Assembly: GCF_018390515.1 (NCBI RefSeq)
Contig: NZ_JAHBBK010000001.1
Coordinates: 1,054,001 to 1,118,000 of the forward strand
From: Mucilaginibacter sp. Bleaf8
Lineage (GTDB): Bacteria > Bacteroidota > Bacteroidia > Sphingobacteriales > Sphingobacteriaceae
Length of the DNA stretch: 64,000 bases
Direction: 5' to 3'
A program made the translations under genes and the position numbers. The notes beneath the pieces are model-generated. The model was not told the origin of the DNA, did no database searches, and worked only from the letters and a program-made list of their open reading frames with translations. Positions 44,475 through 53,222 of this stretch are shown piece by piece. How positions within the stretch are numbered: position 1 is the stretch's first letter; each line of letters starts with the position of its first letter.

Positions 44475-46754
44475 ATGAAAATTTTTACGGGTCGAAATAT
44501 TTGTATATTCCTGTTGTCCGCTTGTCTGTCTGCATCAAATGCAAATGCACAAACCAGCAAGGAACCTGTTGATTACGTTAATCCCTACATTGGCAATATC
44601 AGCCACCTGCTGGTGCCTACTTACCCAACCGTTCATTTACCGAACAGCCTGCTCCGCGTTTATCCCGAACGTGAAAACTTTACCGGGAACACGATCAAAG
44701 GTTTGCCACTGATGATTACGAGCCACCGCGGAAGTTCGGCATTCAGCCTTAGCCCCTACCAGGGAGACGTATCCGCTATCCACAACGTAATGGATTATGG
44801 CTATGACAACGAAGTGATCAAGCCTTATTATTACCAGGTTGATCTGGATGATTACGGCATTAACGTCCGGTACGCACCTTCACAGCAATCGGGCATTTAT
44901 GAAATACGTTTCGAGGCCAACAGCACAGCACCCTATCTGGTTGTGAACACCAAAGACGGTGGACTTACTGCCAGCGGCAATACGATAAGCGGCTATCAGC
45001 TTTTGGACAACAATACCAAGGTTTACATTTATGCCGAATCGGATATCAAACCTGTTCGGTCCGGACAAATAGAGGGTGGCTCCATTGATGCTAAAAAGCC
45101 CGCTGCCCAGGGTAAAAACGCATTCATCGCACTCCAGTATCCGGCAAAAACACCAGTGATACATGTGCGTTATGGCGTATCCTTTATCAGTGCAGACCAG
45201 GCTAAGAAAAACCTGGCCCGCGAAATAAATAACTATGAAGTAGCTGCTGTAGCAACGCGAGGCAGACAGCTTTGGAACAATACGCTAAGTAAAATCAGTG
45301 TACAAGGCACAGACGAAAATGCGAAAACCATTTTTTACACCTCTCTGTACCGCACTTATGAACGCATGATCTGCATTTCGGAAGACGGCCGGTACTTTAG
45401 CGCTTACGACGGCAAAGTACATAATGACGAAGGTACGCCTTTTTACACCGACGACTGGGTATGGGATACCTACCGTGCCGTACACCCGCTAAGAGTTATT
45501 TTGGAGCCCAAAAAAGAGTCGGATATGATCAACTCTTACCTTCGGATGGCCAGCCAGATGGATAATCACTGGATGCCAACTTTTCCGGAGGTAACCGGCG
45601 ATAGCCGGCGCATGAATGGCAATCATGCTGTTGCCACCGTGATTGATGCCTACAATAAAGGTTTGCGGTCTTTCAATATGGAACAAGCTTACCAATATTG
45701 CAAGGCAGCCATAACCGAAAAAACGCTGGCACCGTGGTCGGGTAAAAAAGCAGGGGTGCTGGATCAGTTTTATAAAGATAACGGCTACTTCCCGGCCCTG
45801 GCAAGCGGCGAAAAAGAAACCGCACCCGAAGTGCATGGTTGGGAAAAAAGGCAACCTGTGGCCGTAACCTTAGGTACTGTTTATGATGAATGGTGCCTGG
45901 GAAACATCGCACAAAATCTTGGTAAAACGGAAGATGCTAAGTACTTTTTGCAAAGGAGCCTGAATTATCATAAAGTATTCAACCCCGAAACTAAATTCTT
46001 TCACCCCAAAGACGCACAAGGGAAATTCATAGAACCCTTTGATTACCGGTACTCGAGCGGCATTGGCGCCAGGGAAGCCTACGATGAAAACAACGGTTAT
46101 GTATACCGGTGGGATGTGCAGCACAATATTGGCGATTTAGTAAACATGCTTGGCGGTAAACAAAGCTTTGTGGATGGTTTGGAAAACATGTTCAGTACGC
46201 CGCTGGGCAAAGGCCGACCTGACTTTTACCACCAGTTTGGCGATCATACCGGCAATGTGGGCCAGTTTTCAATGGGTAACGAGCCAGCTATGCACATACC
46301 TTATCTTTACGCTTATGCCGGTCAGCCGTGGCGTACGCAAAAGCGCGTTCGTAATTTACTGAAAGAATGGTTCAGAAATGATTTAATGGGTATACCTGGC
46401 GATGAAGATGGTGGCGGTTTGACCTCTTTTGTAGTGTTTTCACAAATTGGCTTTTATCCGGTTACGCCAGGCTTGCCTATGTATGTTATCGGTAGCCCAA
46501 TGTTTCAAAAGGCAACCATCCAGTTGGGTGGAGGCAAAACATTTACGGTTGTTTGCCAAAATTACTCGCCCGAAAACAAGTACATACAATCGGCAAAGCT
46601 TAATGGCAAAGTTTGGGATAAGTCCTGGTTTGCACATGCAGAGTTGATGAAAGGCGGTCAGCTTGAGCTGGTAATGGGCGCTCATCCGAATAAAAACTGG
46701 GCATCGGCCGCATCATCCTTGCCACCTTCTTTCCAAATGCCTGCGACAAACTAA
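44475..46754 (+). CDS. GH92 family glycoside hydrolase, divergent member
   Basis: Secreted enzyme of 759 residues with a signal peptide (MKIFTGRNICIFLLSACLSA, cleavage after ANA). GH92 enzymes are calcium-dependent exo-alpha-mannosidases that act on fungal mannan and N-glycans. The family core is clear: VDYVNPYIG at the start, TPFYTDDWVWDTYRAVHPL near residue 325, QFGDHTGNVGQFSMGNEPAM and FSQIGFYPVTPGLPMYVIGS. It lacks the GFSHTHLSGTG segment found in the other GH92 of this window, so it may belong to a different subgroup with other specificity. A hairpin follows the stop. Confidence 0.88.
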   Translation: MKIFTGRNICIFLLSACLSASNANAQTSKEPVDYVNPYIGNISHLLVPTYPTVHLPNSLLRVYPERENFTGNTIKGLPLMITSHRGSSAFSLSPYQGDVSAIHNVMDYGYDNEVIKPYYYQVDLDDYGINVRYAPSQQSGIYEIRFEANSTAPYLVVNTKDGGLTASGNTISGYQLLDNNTKVYIYAESDIKPVRSGQIEGGSIDAKKPAAQGKNAFIALQYPAKTPVIHVRYGVSFISADQAKKNLAREINNYEVAAVATRGRQLWNNTLSKISVQGTDENAKTIFYTSLYRTYERMICISEDGRYFSAYDGKVHNDEGTPFYTDDWVWDTYRAVHPLRVILEPKKESDMINSYLRMASQMDNHWMPTFPEVTGDSRRMNGNHAVATVIDAYNKGLRSFNMEQAYQYCKAAITEKTLAPWSGKKAGVLDQFYKDNGYFPALASGEKETAPEVHGWEKRQPVAVTLGTVYDEWCLGNIAQNLGKTEDAKYFLQRSLNYHKVFNPETKFFHPKDAQGKFIEPFDYRYSSGIGAREAYDENNGYVYRWDVQHNIGDLVNMLGGKQSFVDGLENMFSTPLGKGRPDFYHQFGDHTGNVGQFSMGNEPAMHIPYLYAYAGQPWRTQKRVRNLLKEWFRNDLMGIPGDEDGGGLTSFVVFSQIGFYPVTPGLPMYVIGSPMFQKATIQLGGGKTFTVVCQNYSPENKYIQSAKLNGKVWDKSWFAHAELMKGGQLELVMGAHPNKNWASAASSLPPSFQMPATN

Positions 46755-46784
46755 ATTTAGCATACTTACATCGCAAAATATGGC

Positions 46785-46832
46785 GCTGTGATAAGGTTGA
46801 TCGAAAATAGCTTCGACCAACCTTATCACAGC
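46785..46832. terminator. Hairpin between the GH92 and GNAT genes
   Basis: GCTGTGATAAGGTTG pairs perfectly with CAACCTTATCACAGC, with further inner pairing in the loop. No T-run is present. Confidence 0.55.
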
Positions 46833-46850
46833 TAACCTAATTATTATAAT

Positions 46851-47528
46851 ATGGTCCACCCTTTAGATAATCCAATCTGGTCGGCATTAAATACCGGCAA
46901 TAAACACTTAGCTCTGGGCAATGATTTAGCTAAGCACTTTGAGAGTGATGTGGCTCTTTTTGTAGCCGTTAAAAATAATGAGCGCGAAGCTTATCAAGCC
47001 TTATGGAATATGATTGAACATGATCAGACCGTAGTTGCCTTTTCTAAAGAGAAGCATATTGATGCAGCGCCCTGGAGTTTGATTAACCGGATAGATGGCT
47101 TGCAAATGCTGTTTGAGGGAGCAACGCCCCTACCCAACAACGAGACAGAAATAACTGCGCTTATAGAAACTAATGTGCCGGCCATGCTGGCACTAACACA
47201 ACTGGTACCGCCCGGACCTTTTTATAAGCAAACCATCCGGTTTGGCGGGTATGAAGGTATTTTTTCGGGAGAAGAACTTGTTGCCATGGCCGGGCAACGA
47301 TTTCATAGCGGTCCTTACGTAGAAATCAGCGCGGTATGCACACACACCAACCATATGGGCAAAGGCTATGCCCGGCAGTTAATTAACAGCCAGATACGCC
47401 GGATACAAGCTCAAGGCAATACACCTTATTTGCATGTACGGGCCGATAATACACGTGCCATCCAGATATACCAGGACTTAGGGTTTGTTACCAGAAGCGA
47501 GATGAACTTTTATATTTTGAAAAAGTAA
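46851..47528 (+). CDS. GNAT-family N-acetyltransferase
   Basis: Acetyl-CoA-dependent transferase of 225 residues. The first 110 residues form an extra N-terminal domain; the C-terminal half is GNAT of the FR47 type: EISAVCTHTNHMGKGYARQL carries the CoA-binding Q/RxxGxG/A-like motif and LHVRADNTRAIQIYQDLGFV the last strand and helix. Substrate may be an amino acid, small amine or antibiotic; none is indicated. It starts 96 bases after the GH92 stop and is convergent with the epimerase. Confidence 0.88.
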   Translation: MVHPLDNPIWSALNTGNKHLALGNDLAKHFESDVALFVAVKNNEREAYQALWNMIEHDQTVVAFSKEKHIDAAPWSLINRIDGLQMLFEGATPLPNNETEITALIETNVPAMLALTQLVPPGPFYKQTIRFGGYEGIFSGEELVAMAGQRFHSGPYVEISAVCTHTNHMGKGYARQLINSQIRRIQAQGNTPYLHVRADNTRAIQIYQDLGFVTRSEMNFYILKK

Positions 47529-47555
47529 GTAGGTGGCGTAGCTCCTACAATCGGT

Positions 47556-48398
47556 TCAGTTATGGATTAAATAATCGAAAGTGAACTTAGGTGAATAACC
47601 CAGTAGCTTTTTTGCTTTCTCAATAACATAAACACGATCAATACTTTCAGGGAACGACCAATTGTTTGCCTGATAAATTGCCCCCGCTTCGGGATATAGC
47701 TTAAGGATAACCGCTGCTGGGTTATCCTTAAGTGTTTTCAGATCACTTTTAGAAAAAGTACTGCTGCTTGCGATATTCATAATCTCGAAGTCTTGGAAAT
47801 GATGCTGTAGTGCTAAATAAAGAGCTTCGGCACCATCGCGTTCGTCAAGCCCCCTGTATAAGCGATGATTTGCCTGTAGGTTAGCAGCCTCCGGCAAAAA
47901 CCGGCCAACGCGGTAAACGGAAGTCTGCAGCCCTTCTTTATAAAAGAAGTCTTTGCACAGTTGCTCAGCGGCTTGTTTAGTAATATCGTAAATATCTCTT
48001 GGCTGTGCGGCCAAATCCTCGTTCACCCAAACCGCCTGGTCTGGATCAACCATTGCAGTGCCATAGATCGACGTTGTGCTGATATACAAGAACTTTTTAA
48101 CGCCTTGTTGTACAGATGCATTTAACAGATTTAACGTTCCATAGATATTCGTATCTATAAACGCCTCTCTTGGATAATTGAGATCAGAGTGTTTACCATG
48201 AATGGCTGCGGTATGTATTATGGCATCAATACCCATGCAGGCCTTCTTTACCTCATCCTTGTCCTTTATATCCAGAATAAGATCGGTTGTAGCGCCCGGC
48301 AGCAAATCTACCCCAACTACCACGTTGTTGGTCGACCTCAACTTAGCCACAACTGCTTTGCCCAGCTTGCCTGCTGAGCCGGTAACCAGTACTTTCAT
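47556..48398 (-). CDS. NAD(P)-dependent epimerase/reductase of the extended SDR type
   Basis: Cytoplasmic protein of 280 residues. The dinucleotide-binding motif is VTGSAGKLGKAV (residues 4-15), the acidic residue for NAD is in VVGVDLLPG, and the catalytic motif YDITKQAAEQ holds Tyr and Lys, with STTSIYGTA providing the Ser/Thr. Such enzymes epimerise or dehydrate nucleotide sugars or reduce carbonyls. No sugar-nucleotide gene neighbours are present, so the substrate is open. It converges with the GNAT gene. Confidence 0.88.
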   Translation of the reverse strand: MKVLVTGSAGKLGKAVVAKLRSTNNVVVGVDLLPGATTDLILDIKDKDEVKKACMGIDAIIHTAAIHGKHSDLNYPREAFIDTNIYGTLNLLNASVQQGVKKFLYISTTSIYGTAMVDPDQAVWVNEDLAAQPRDIYDITKQAAEQLCKDFFYKEGLQTSVYRVGRFLPEAANLQANHRLYRGLDERDGAEALYLALQHHFQDFEIMNIASSSTFSKSDLKTLKDNPAAVILKLYPEAGAIYQANNWSFPESIDRVYVIEKAKKLLGYSPKFTFDYLIHN

Positions 48399-48477
48399 CA
48401 GCTAACTTTTCAAAATAAAACGAGCGCGTGCACCGCTTCAAAACTACTTTGTGAAACTTTGATCTAAAACCGGCAAT

Positions 48478-48819
48478 CTATTTTGCAAGCAATGCCTGGC
48501 CCTCAAAAGCTATACCGGGCCAACCATGGGCCATAAACTGCCTGATGTTTTGATGGTCTGCTCCATCCGGGTTTGCCAGCACAGCTTGATAATGCTCTGC
48601 AAACAACTGAAGGGTATCATCTTTACTCAAATCGTTAATTTGTGCAAAAGCAAACACCTTGGCACTGCCTTGATTTTGTGTTGCCTCGTTGTAGGCATCG
48701 CCGTTTTTAAATGCGGTTGGCTGATGCTGATAGTACGTTTCTATAAATTTAATAACATCATTAAAAGCGACTGAACCTGCTTTTAAATTTTCAAGTAAGG
48801 CGAGTAATTGTTCTTTCAT
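48478..48819 (-). CDS. HopJ-type family protein
   Basis: Small protein of 113 residues that fits the HopJ family, named after a Pseudomonas type III effector but widespread in bacteria without such secretion systems. Diagnostic segments are FIETYYQHQPTAFKNGD, NQGSAKVFAFAQINDLSKDD, HYQAVLANPDGADHQNIRQF and HGWPGIAFEG. It has no signal peptide, and no type III genes are near, so an effector role is unlikely; housekeeping function is unknown. Confidence 0.87.
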   Translation of the reverse strand: MKEQLLALLENLKAGSVAFNDVIKFIETYYQHQPTAFKNGDAYNEATQNQGSAKVFAFAQINDLSKDDTLQLFAEHYQAVLANPDGADHQNIRQFMAHGWPGIAFEGQALLAK

Positions 48820-48976
48820 GTGAAATCGTTTTTATCTAAAAAAGTAAATTCAAATAGCTAAAGTCTGTAAAAGTTCCTGTTGGTAATGACCTATCACAAA
48901 CAGCACCGGCAAAAGTACAACACAGCTTAGTCTTATCTTAATAAATCTATTTATAAGAACATAGTTAAATATAACA

Positions 48977-49012
48977 AAAGAGCCAGCGGTTATTACCGCC
49001 GGCTCTTTCCGG
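48977..49012 (-). terminator. Terminator after the second GH92 gene
   Basis: Arms 48977-48990 and 48995-49008 pair with one mismatch around a 4-base loop; on the minus strand a short T-run follows. Confidence 0.75.
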
Positions 49013-49032
49013 TTTTTAGTAGCTTTTATTTG

Positions 49033-51246
49033 TTAATTATCCATACTTAACTGGTAGGCTTTATTAGGCCGTGGCCCCATTACAAATTCAAGCCTGCCGC
49101 CGCTCAATACATCTTGGTGAGTGATGTAAGCTTTGTGATAAGGTTTGCCATTGAGCTTAACACTTTGAATGTATACATTCTTTTTGCTGTTGCTATTAGC
49201 CTTGATCGTAAACTTGCCTTTAGATGTGGTGATAATAACTTCATCTGCCGAAGGGCTGCCAAACACATACTTACCGCTGGCTGGATTAACCGGGTAAAGC
49301 CCCGCAATGCTCCACACGCCCCAGGCACTCATCTGGCCGCAATCTTCGTTGCCTGCATAACCATCGGGCCGGTCATGATACATTGAATCAACAATCATTC
49401 GTACTCTTTCCTGGCTTTTCCAGGGCATACCTGCATAGTTGTATAAATAAGCAATGTGGTGACTCGGCTCATTACCGTGAGCGTATTGGCCAATCAGTCC
49501 GCTTACATCAGGCGACTGATTAGCTCCGGTCATTTTGGAACTTACCGAAAACAGGGAATCTAGCTTTTGTACAAAACGGGTGTTGCTGCCATATTTCATA
49601 GCCAGCCCCTTTACATCCTGTGGTACAAAGAAAGTGTGCTGCCACGAGTTCCCTTCAGTAAACATGGCTTTGTCAGGATCGTGTTCCGAGAAATACGGGT
49701 CGAACGGTGTTACCCAACTACCATTGGCATTTTTAGCACGCGCAAATCCAATGCGGCTATCAAACAGCTGCGCCCATGAGGCCGACCGCTTCATGAAATA
49801 AGCATAATCATCCTTATACCCCAACTTTTGGGCAACCTGCGCAATACACCAATCGTCATAAGCGTATTCAAAAGTTATGGTAACGCTGCTGCCAAACTTA
49901 TCCTGCGGTATATATCCATATTGGCGATAAAAATTGGTACCCCTTATATCTTGCATAGCGCTCTTTTTCATGGCTTGGTAAGCTTCCTGCGCGTTAACAT
50001 TTCCAATACCTTTCAAAATAGCATCAGCCAGCACCGGTACAGCATGGTATCCCGTCATGCAATTGGTTTCATAAGTACTTAGATCCCAAACGGGCAACAA
50101 TCCATTTTCGCGGTAAAAGGCCAGCATGGTGTTGAGCATGCCGCTGTATTTTTCGGGCTGCGTGATGGTAAGTAATGGGTTTAAGGCCCTGAAGGTATCC
50201 CAAAGCGAATACTCTGTATAACGCTGCATGCCTGCCGGCATTTGATGCACTTCGCCTTTGGCATTCTGATAACTGCCATCCTGATCTGAATATAATGCAG
50301 GGGCTACACAGGTGTGATAAAGGGCCGTGTAAAACACACGTTTTAAGTGAACATTTTGCGTGGTGATTTGAACTTTAGCCAGCTCCCGCTCCCATTTAGC
50401 CTCGGCCTGCTGCTTTACGCCATTAAAGTTCCAGCTTTTAATTTCATTTAATGCGAGTAATGCCTTATCAGTATTCACAGAGGATAAAGCTACTTTAAGC
50501 ATCACCTTATTTTGCGTTGCTGATGTAAACTGCAACTGGCCAACTACGGATGCTGCTTTTGCTTCTGCACCGTTTACCGCCTGCCTGTCAGCCTTCAGGT
50601 AAAGCTGTTTGAAAGGCACCGAAGAGCGTACTGCAAAATAAACGCGCTGTATGCCAGCCCAACCTGTGGAGTACCGATAACCTACCAGGGTAGAATCGTT
50701 CAACTGCTTTAGATAGGTTTCGGTTGGCTTATCCCAGTTGATATGAAAACCCAGATTAATTTTCACCACCGGAGCCACCTTGGCCGGAAAGGTATAGGCA
50801 TGCAGGCCGCAACGCTCAGTAGTGGTTAAATCGGCCGTGATGCCATTATCCATCTGTACGTGATAGTAGCCAGGACTGGCTTTTTCGCTGCTGTGCTTAA
50901 AGGTGGTTTTGCCATGATCGGTAGTATCGGTGTTCAGCTCGTTTTGCGGCATCACCGAAATATCGTACCAGTCGCCAATACCGGTACCACTTAAGTGGGT
51001 ATGGCTAAACCCGGTGATGGTACTATCGCCATAATAATAACCACCGCACCAGTCCCAGCCGCCACGGCCATTATCTGGGCTTAGCTGCACCATTCCAAAA
51101 GGCACTGTAGCACCGGGAAAGGTATGACCATGACCGCCCGTGCCTATAAACGGATCCACATACTGGGTGAGCTTTTTCTGCGCATTCACATGAACTGCCG
51201 AAATAAGGCAAAGCGATGCGATGAAGTATTTACTGATTTTATACAT
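49033..51246 (-). CDS. GH92 family alpha-mannosidase
   Basis: Secreted exo-alpha-mannosidase-like enzyme of 737 residues; signal peptide MYKISKYFIASLCLISAVHVNA. The canonical N-terminal motifs are present: YVDPFIGTGGHGHTFPGA, PFGMVQLSPDN and ITGFSHTHLSGTGIGDWYD, plus the catalytic-domain segments TEYSLWDTFRALNPLLT, NEPSHHIAYLYNYAG, GNEDCGQMSAWGVWSIAG and YPVNPASGKYVFGSP. This is a typical GH92 (alpha-1,2 or related mannosidase). It is a single-gene unit with its own terminator, 4.5 kb from the other GH92 and in opposite direction. Confidence 0.94.
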   Translation of the reverse strand: MYKISKYFIASLCLISAVHVNAQKKLTQYVDPFIGTGGHGHTFPGATVPFGMVQLSPDNGRGGWDWCGGYYYGDSTITGFSHTHLSGTGIGDWYDISVMPQNELNTDTTDHGKTTFKHSSEKASPGYYHVQMDNGITADLTTTERCGLHAYTFPAKVAPVVKINLGFHINWDKPTETYLKQLNDSTLVGYRYSTGWAGIQRVYFAVRSSVPFKQLYLKADRQAVNGAEAKAASVVGQLQFTSATQNKVMLKVALSSVNTDKALLALNEIKSWNFNGVKQQAEAKWERELAKVQITTQNVHLKRVFYTALYHTCVAPALYSDQDGSYQNAKGEVHQMPAGMQRYTEYSLWDTFRALNPLLTITQPEKYSGMLNTMLAFYRENGLLPVWDLSTYETNCMTGYHAVPVLADAILKGIGNVNAQEAYQAMKKSAMQDIRGTNFYRQYGYIPQDKFGSSVTITFEYAYDDWCIAQVAQKLGYKDDYAYFMKRSASWAQLFDSRIGFARAKNANGSWVTPFDPYFSEHDPDKAMFTEGNSWQHTFFVPQDVKGLAMKYGSNTRFVQKLDSLFSVSSKMTGANQSPDVSGLIGQYAHGNEPSHHIAYLYNYAGMPWKSQERVRMIVDSMYHDRPDGYAGNEDCGQMSAWGVWSIAGLYPVNPASGKYVFGSPSADEVIITTSKGKFTIKANSNSKKNVYIQSVKLNGKPYHKAYITHQDVLSGGRLEFVMGPRPNKAYQLSMDN

Positions 51247-51381
51247 ATTTAAGTAAGTATGCTTTTTACTATAAACGCAAAGCGGAGTAGTTATGCTACC
51301 CCGCCCGCATTAAAATTAGACATTTATGGTTAAATTCTTTTTTAAGCATCATCCGAACGAAAGCGTTCATCATCCGAGCTT

Positions 51382-51993
51382 TTACTTTTTCAGGAACATC
51401 AGCGAGGCGGCAGACCCGCTTCCCAGTGCTATGCCCCCGGCCACATCGGTTGGGTAATGTACGCCCAGGTACATACGCGAATAGCTTACCGTGCCTGCCC
51501 ACAGATAGGCCGGTGCAATTACATACCATTTGGGGTAGGCCAAAGACAAGCTTGTGGCCGTTGAGAAGGTAGATGCCGTATGCCCCGACGGAAATGACGT
51601 GCTCCCGGCACGATACACAGGTATAATATGCACATTATGAATAAAAGGTCGCGGACGTTTAACAAAGTGCTTGATAACCGACATTAAGCCATATGATAGC
51701 GCGGTACTACTGGCCACAAATAAAGCGTTTTGACGCATTTGCTGATTGTTGGAAGCTATGCCGCCAATAAGCAAGCCGGCAGGTACACCAATATCGCCGT
51801 ATAGCTGGGTGTTGGTCATAAACCTCAGAAACTTCGTTTTTTCGGGTGTACGACCTTTTGCAATATTGAGCAGCACGCGATCATCCCAAGGCGTGGGTGG
51901 CACTACTTCCTGAGCATAAGTTGCATGCACGGTTATCAATATAGCTAACCCAAATAAAGCGCCCGTTAAGTACCGGTTTAATGTCAAAGGCAT
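51382..51993 (-). CDS. PAP2-family phosphatase
   Basis: Membrane or periplasmic acid phosphatase of 203 residues. I chose the ATG at 51993, which begins a signal-like segment (MPLTLNRYLTGALFGLAILI); an in-frame start at 52035 would add 14 residues before it. The three catalytic motifs are complete: KHFVKRPRPF, SFPSGHTAST and SRMYLGVHYPTDVAGG. Substrates in this family include undecaprenyl pyrophosphate, phosphatidate and lipid A phosphate; which one applies here is unknown. The gene may share a transcript with the DUF748 gene 75 bases upstream. Confidence 0.9.
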   Translation of the reverse strand: MPLTLNRYLTGALFGLAILITVHATYAQEVVPPTPWDDRVLLNIAKGRTPEKTKFLRFMTNTQLYGDIGVPAGLLIGGIASNNQQMRQNALFVASSTALSYGLMSVIKHFVKRPRPFIHNVHIIPVYRAGSTSFPSGHTASTFSTATSLSLAYPKWYVIAPAYLWAGTVSYSRMYLGVHYPTDVAGGIALGSGSAASLMFLKK

Positions 51994-52067
51994 AAGGTAA
52001 AGATAGCCGATTGATTTACGCTGCTGCCTGCACATCTAAAATATTACACAAGTGTGTTTGCGTTAGT

Positions 52068-53126
52068 TTAGTCCAATGTATTATCAATACCTTGTGTAAA
52101 TGCCTTAATGAAAGCATTTTTAAGTACGCCTATAAATGTTTTCCAGCCGCTGGTTTTGGGATCGTTGAAGCTTCCGGAGATGGGAACTTTGGTAGCGATC
52201 TTTTTAGTTTTAGGATTTTCAACCGCCTTGGTGAACAAGCCAACAACAGCTTCTTTGGCTGCCTGGAAAATACCGCCTTTCTTTTTTACATCCTTTTTCC
52301 AGTTAAGTACCTTTACATTTTTAATAAACGGCTTTACATAACCATTAAAGCGGCCGTTGGTAGCCTTCAGTTCACTGTACATATCCAGTGTGCCTTTTTC
52401 AACGTCTATTTTACCCTTTGCCTCAATGAAATCATTCAAGCTGGTTAATTTGACACCGGTAAGCCGGGCATTCAAATCAAAATCAGGAAGTTCTTTGAGC
52501 ACATTTACTTTCATGTCCATTTTTAGCTTACCGCTACCAATGGAAGTGCCTGTTAGCCACACGGTAGAAGGCAAGGGTGTAGCTGCCTTTTCCACATTAG
52601 CCAGGTTAAGTGCGGTAAGCTGCATGTTGTCGATGTGGAGGTTTACATCCGGACTGGCTTTGAAATCCAGGTAAGCCACGCGCCCATTATTGACTTGCAG
52701 CCGGTTAACGGTCATTGGCATTAACGCTTTTACAGTCTCCGTCCAGTGTTCTTTGGATGGCTCTTCCGACGGATCGTGCGTGTTGGCCAGCAGGTGCACT
52801 TTGGGTTCATTCATTATCACCTCTCCTACCAATCGCCCTTTAAACAGCGATTTCCATTCGATAGATAAATCCGTATGCCGTATCTGAAGCGTGGGATATT
52901 TTGCAGCATCGGTATTTTTTTTCAGTACCAAACCATCAATGGCGTAAGCGCCTCGTATCAGATGAATATCAATATCATCAACGTGCCCGGTATAGCCCGG
53001 AAGGTTGTTCAGCTTGCGGTTCACGTAGCTTTTCACAATGGAAGGCAAGGCCAACCGTACAATGATTACCAGCAAAACAAAACCTATAATAATCCAGTAG
53101 CGCTTTCTGAGTTTTATCCCATTCAT
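52068..53126 (-). CDS. AsmA-like DUF748 protein
   Basis: Protein of 352 residues from the ATG at 53126 (an earlier in-frame start at 53150 adds 8). A single N-terminal membrane helix (YWIIIGFVLLVIIVRLALP) is followed by a periplasmic region resembling DUF748/AsmA repeats: YTGHVDDIDIHLIRGAYAID, RLVGEVIMNEPKVHLL, MTVNRLQVNNGRVAYLDF. AsmA-like proteins bridge the envelope and are linked to phospholipid transport in other bacteria. The C-terminal part is rich in Lys. Function here is inferred from the fold only. Confidence 0.8.
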   Translation of the reverse strand: MNGIKLRKRYWIIIGFVLLVIIVRLALPSIVKSYVNRKLNNLPGYTGHVDDIDIHLIRGAYAIDGLVLKKNTDAAKYPTLQIRHTDLSIEWKSLFKGRLVGEVIMNEPKVHLLANTHDPSEEPSKEHWTETVKALMPMTVNRLQVNNGRVAYLDFKASPDVNLHIDNMQLTALNLANVEKAATPLPSTVWLTGTSIGSGKLKMDMKVNVLKELPDFDLNARLTGVKLTSLNDFIEAKGKIDVEKGTLDMYSELKATNGRFNGYVKPFIKNVKVLNWKKDVKKKGGIFQAAKEAVVGLFTKAVENPKTKKIATKVPISGSFNDPKTSGWKTFIGVLKNAFIKAFTQGIDNTLD

Positions 53127-53222
53127 ACCATGAAAACTGGTATCATGCAAATTTGTTTATGCAGGCCGGTTTATGGTTTATTCATAATGGCGCTACAGAA
53201 CTTTTATTTTCGATTTTTAGGG

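Noticed and set aside
48478..48819. Type III effector role for the HopJ-like protein
   Set aside because: No secretion-system genes are nearby and the family occurs widely outside pathogens.
51296..51529. Minus-strand frame beside the PAP2 gene
   Set aside because: It overlaps the conserved PAP2 C-terminus in another frame.
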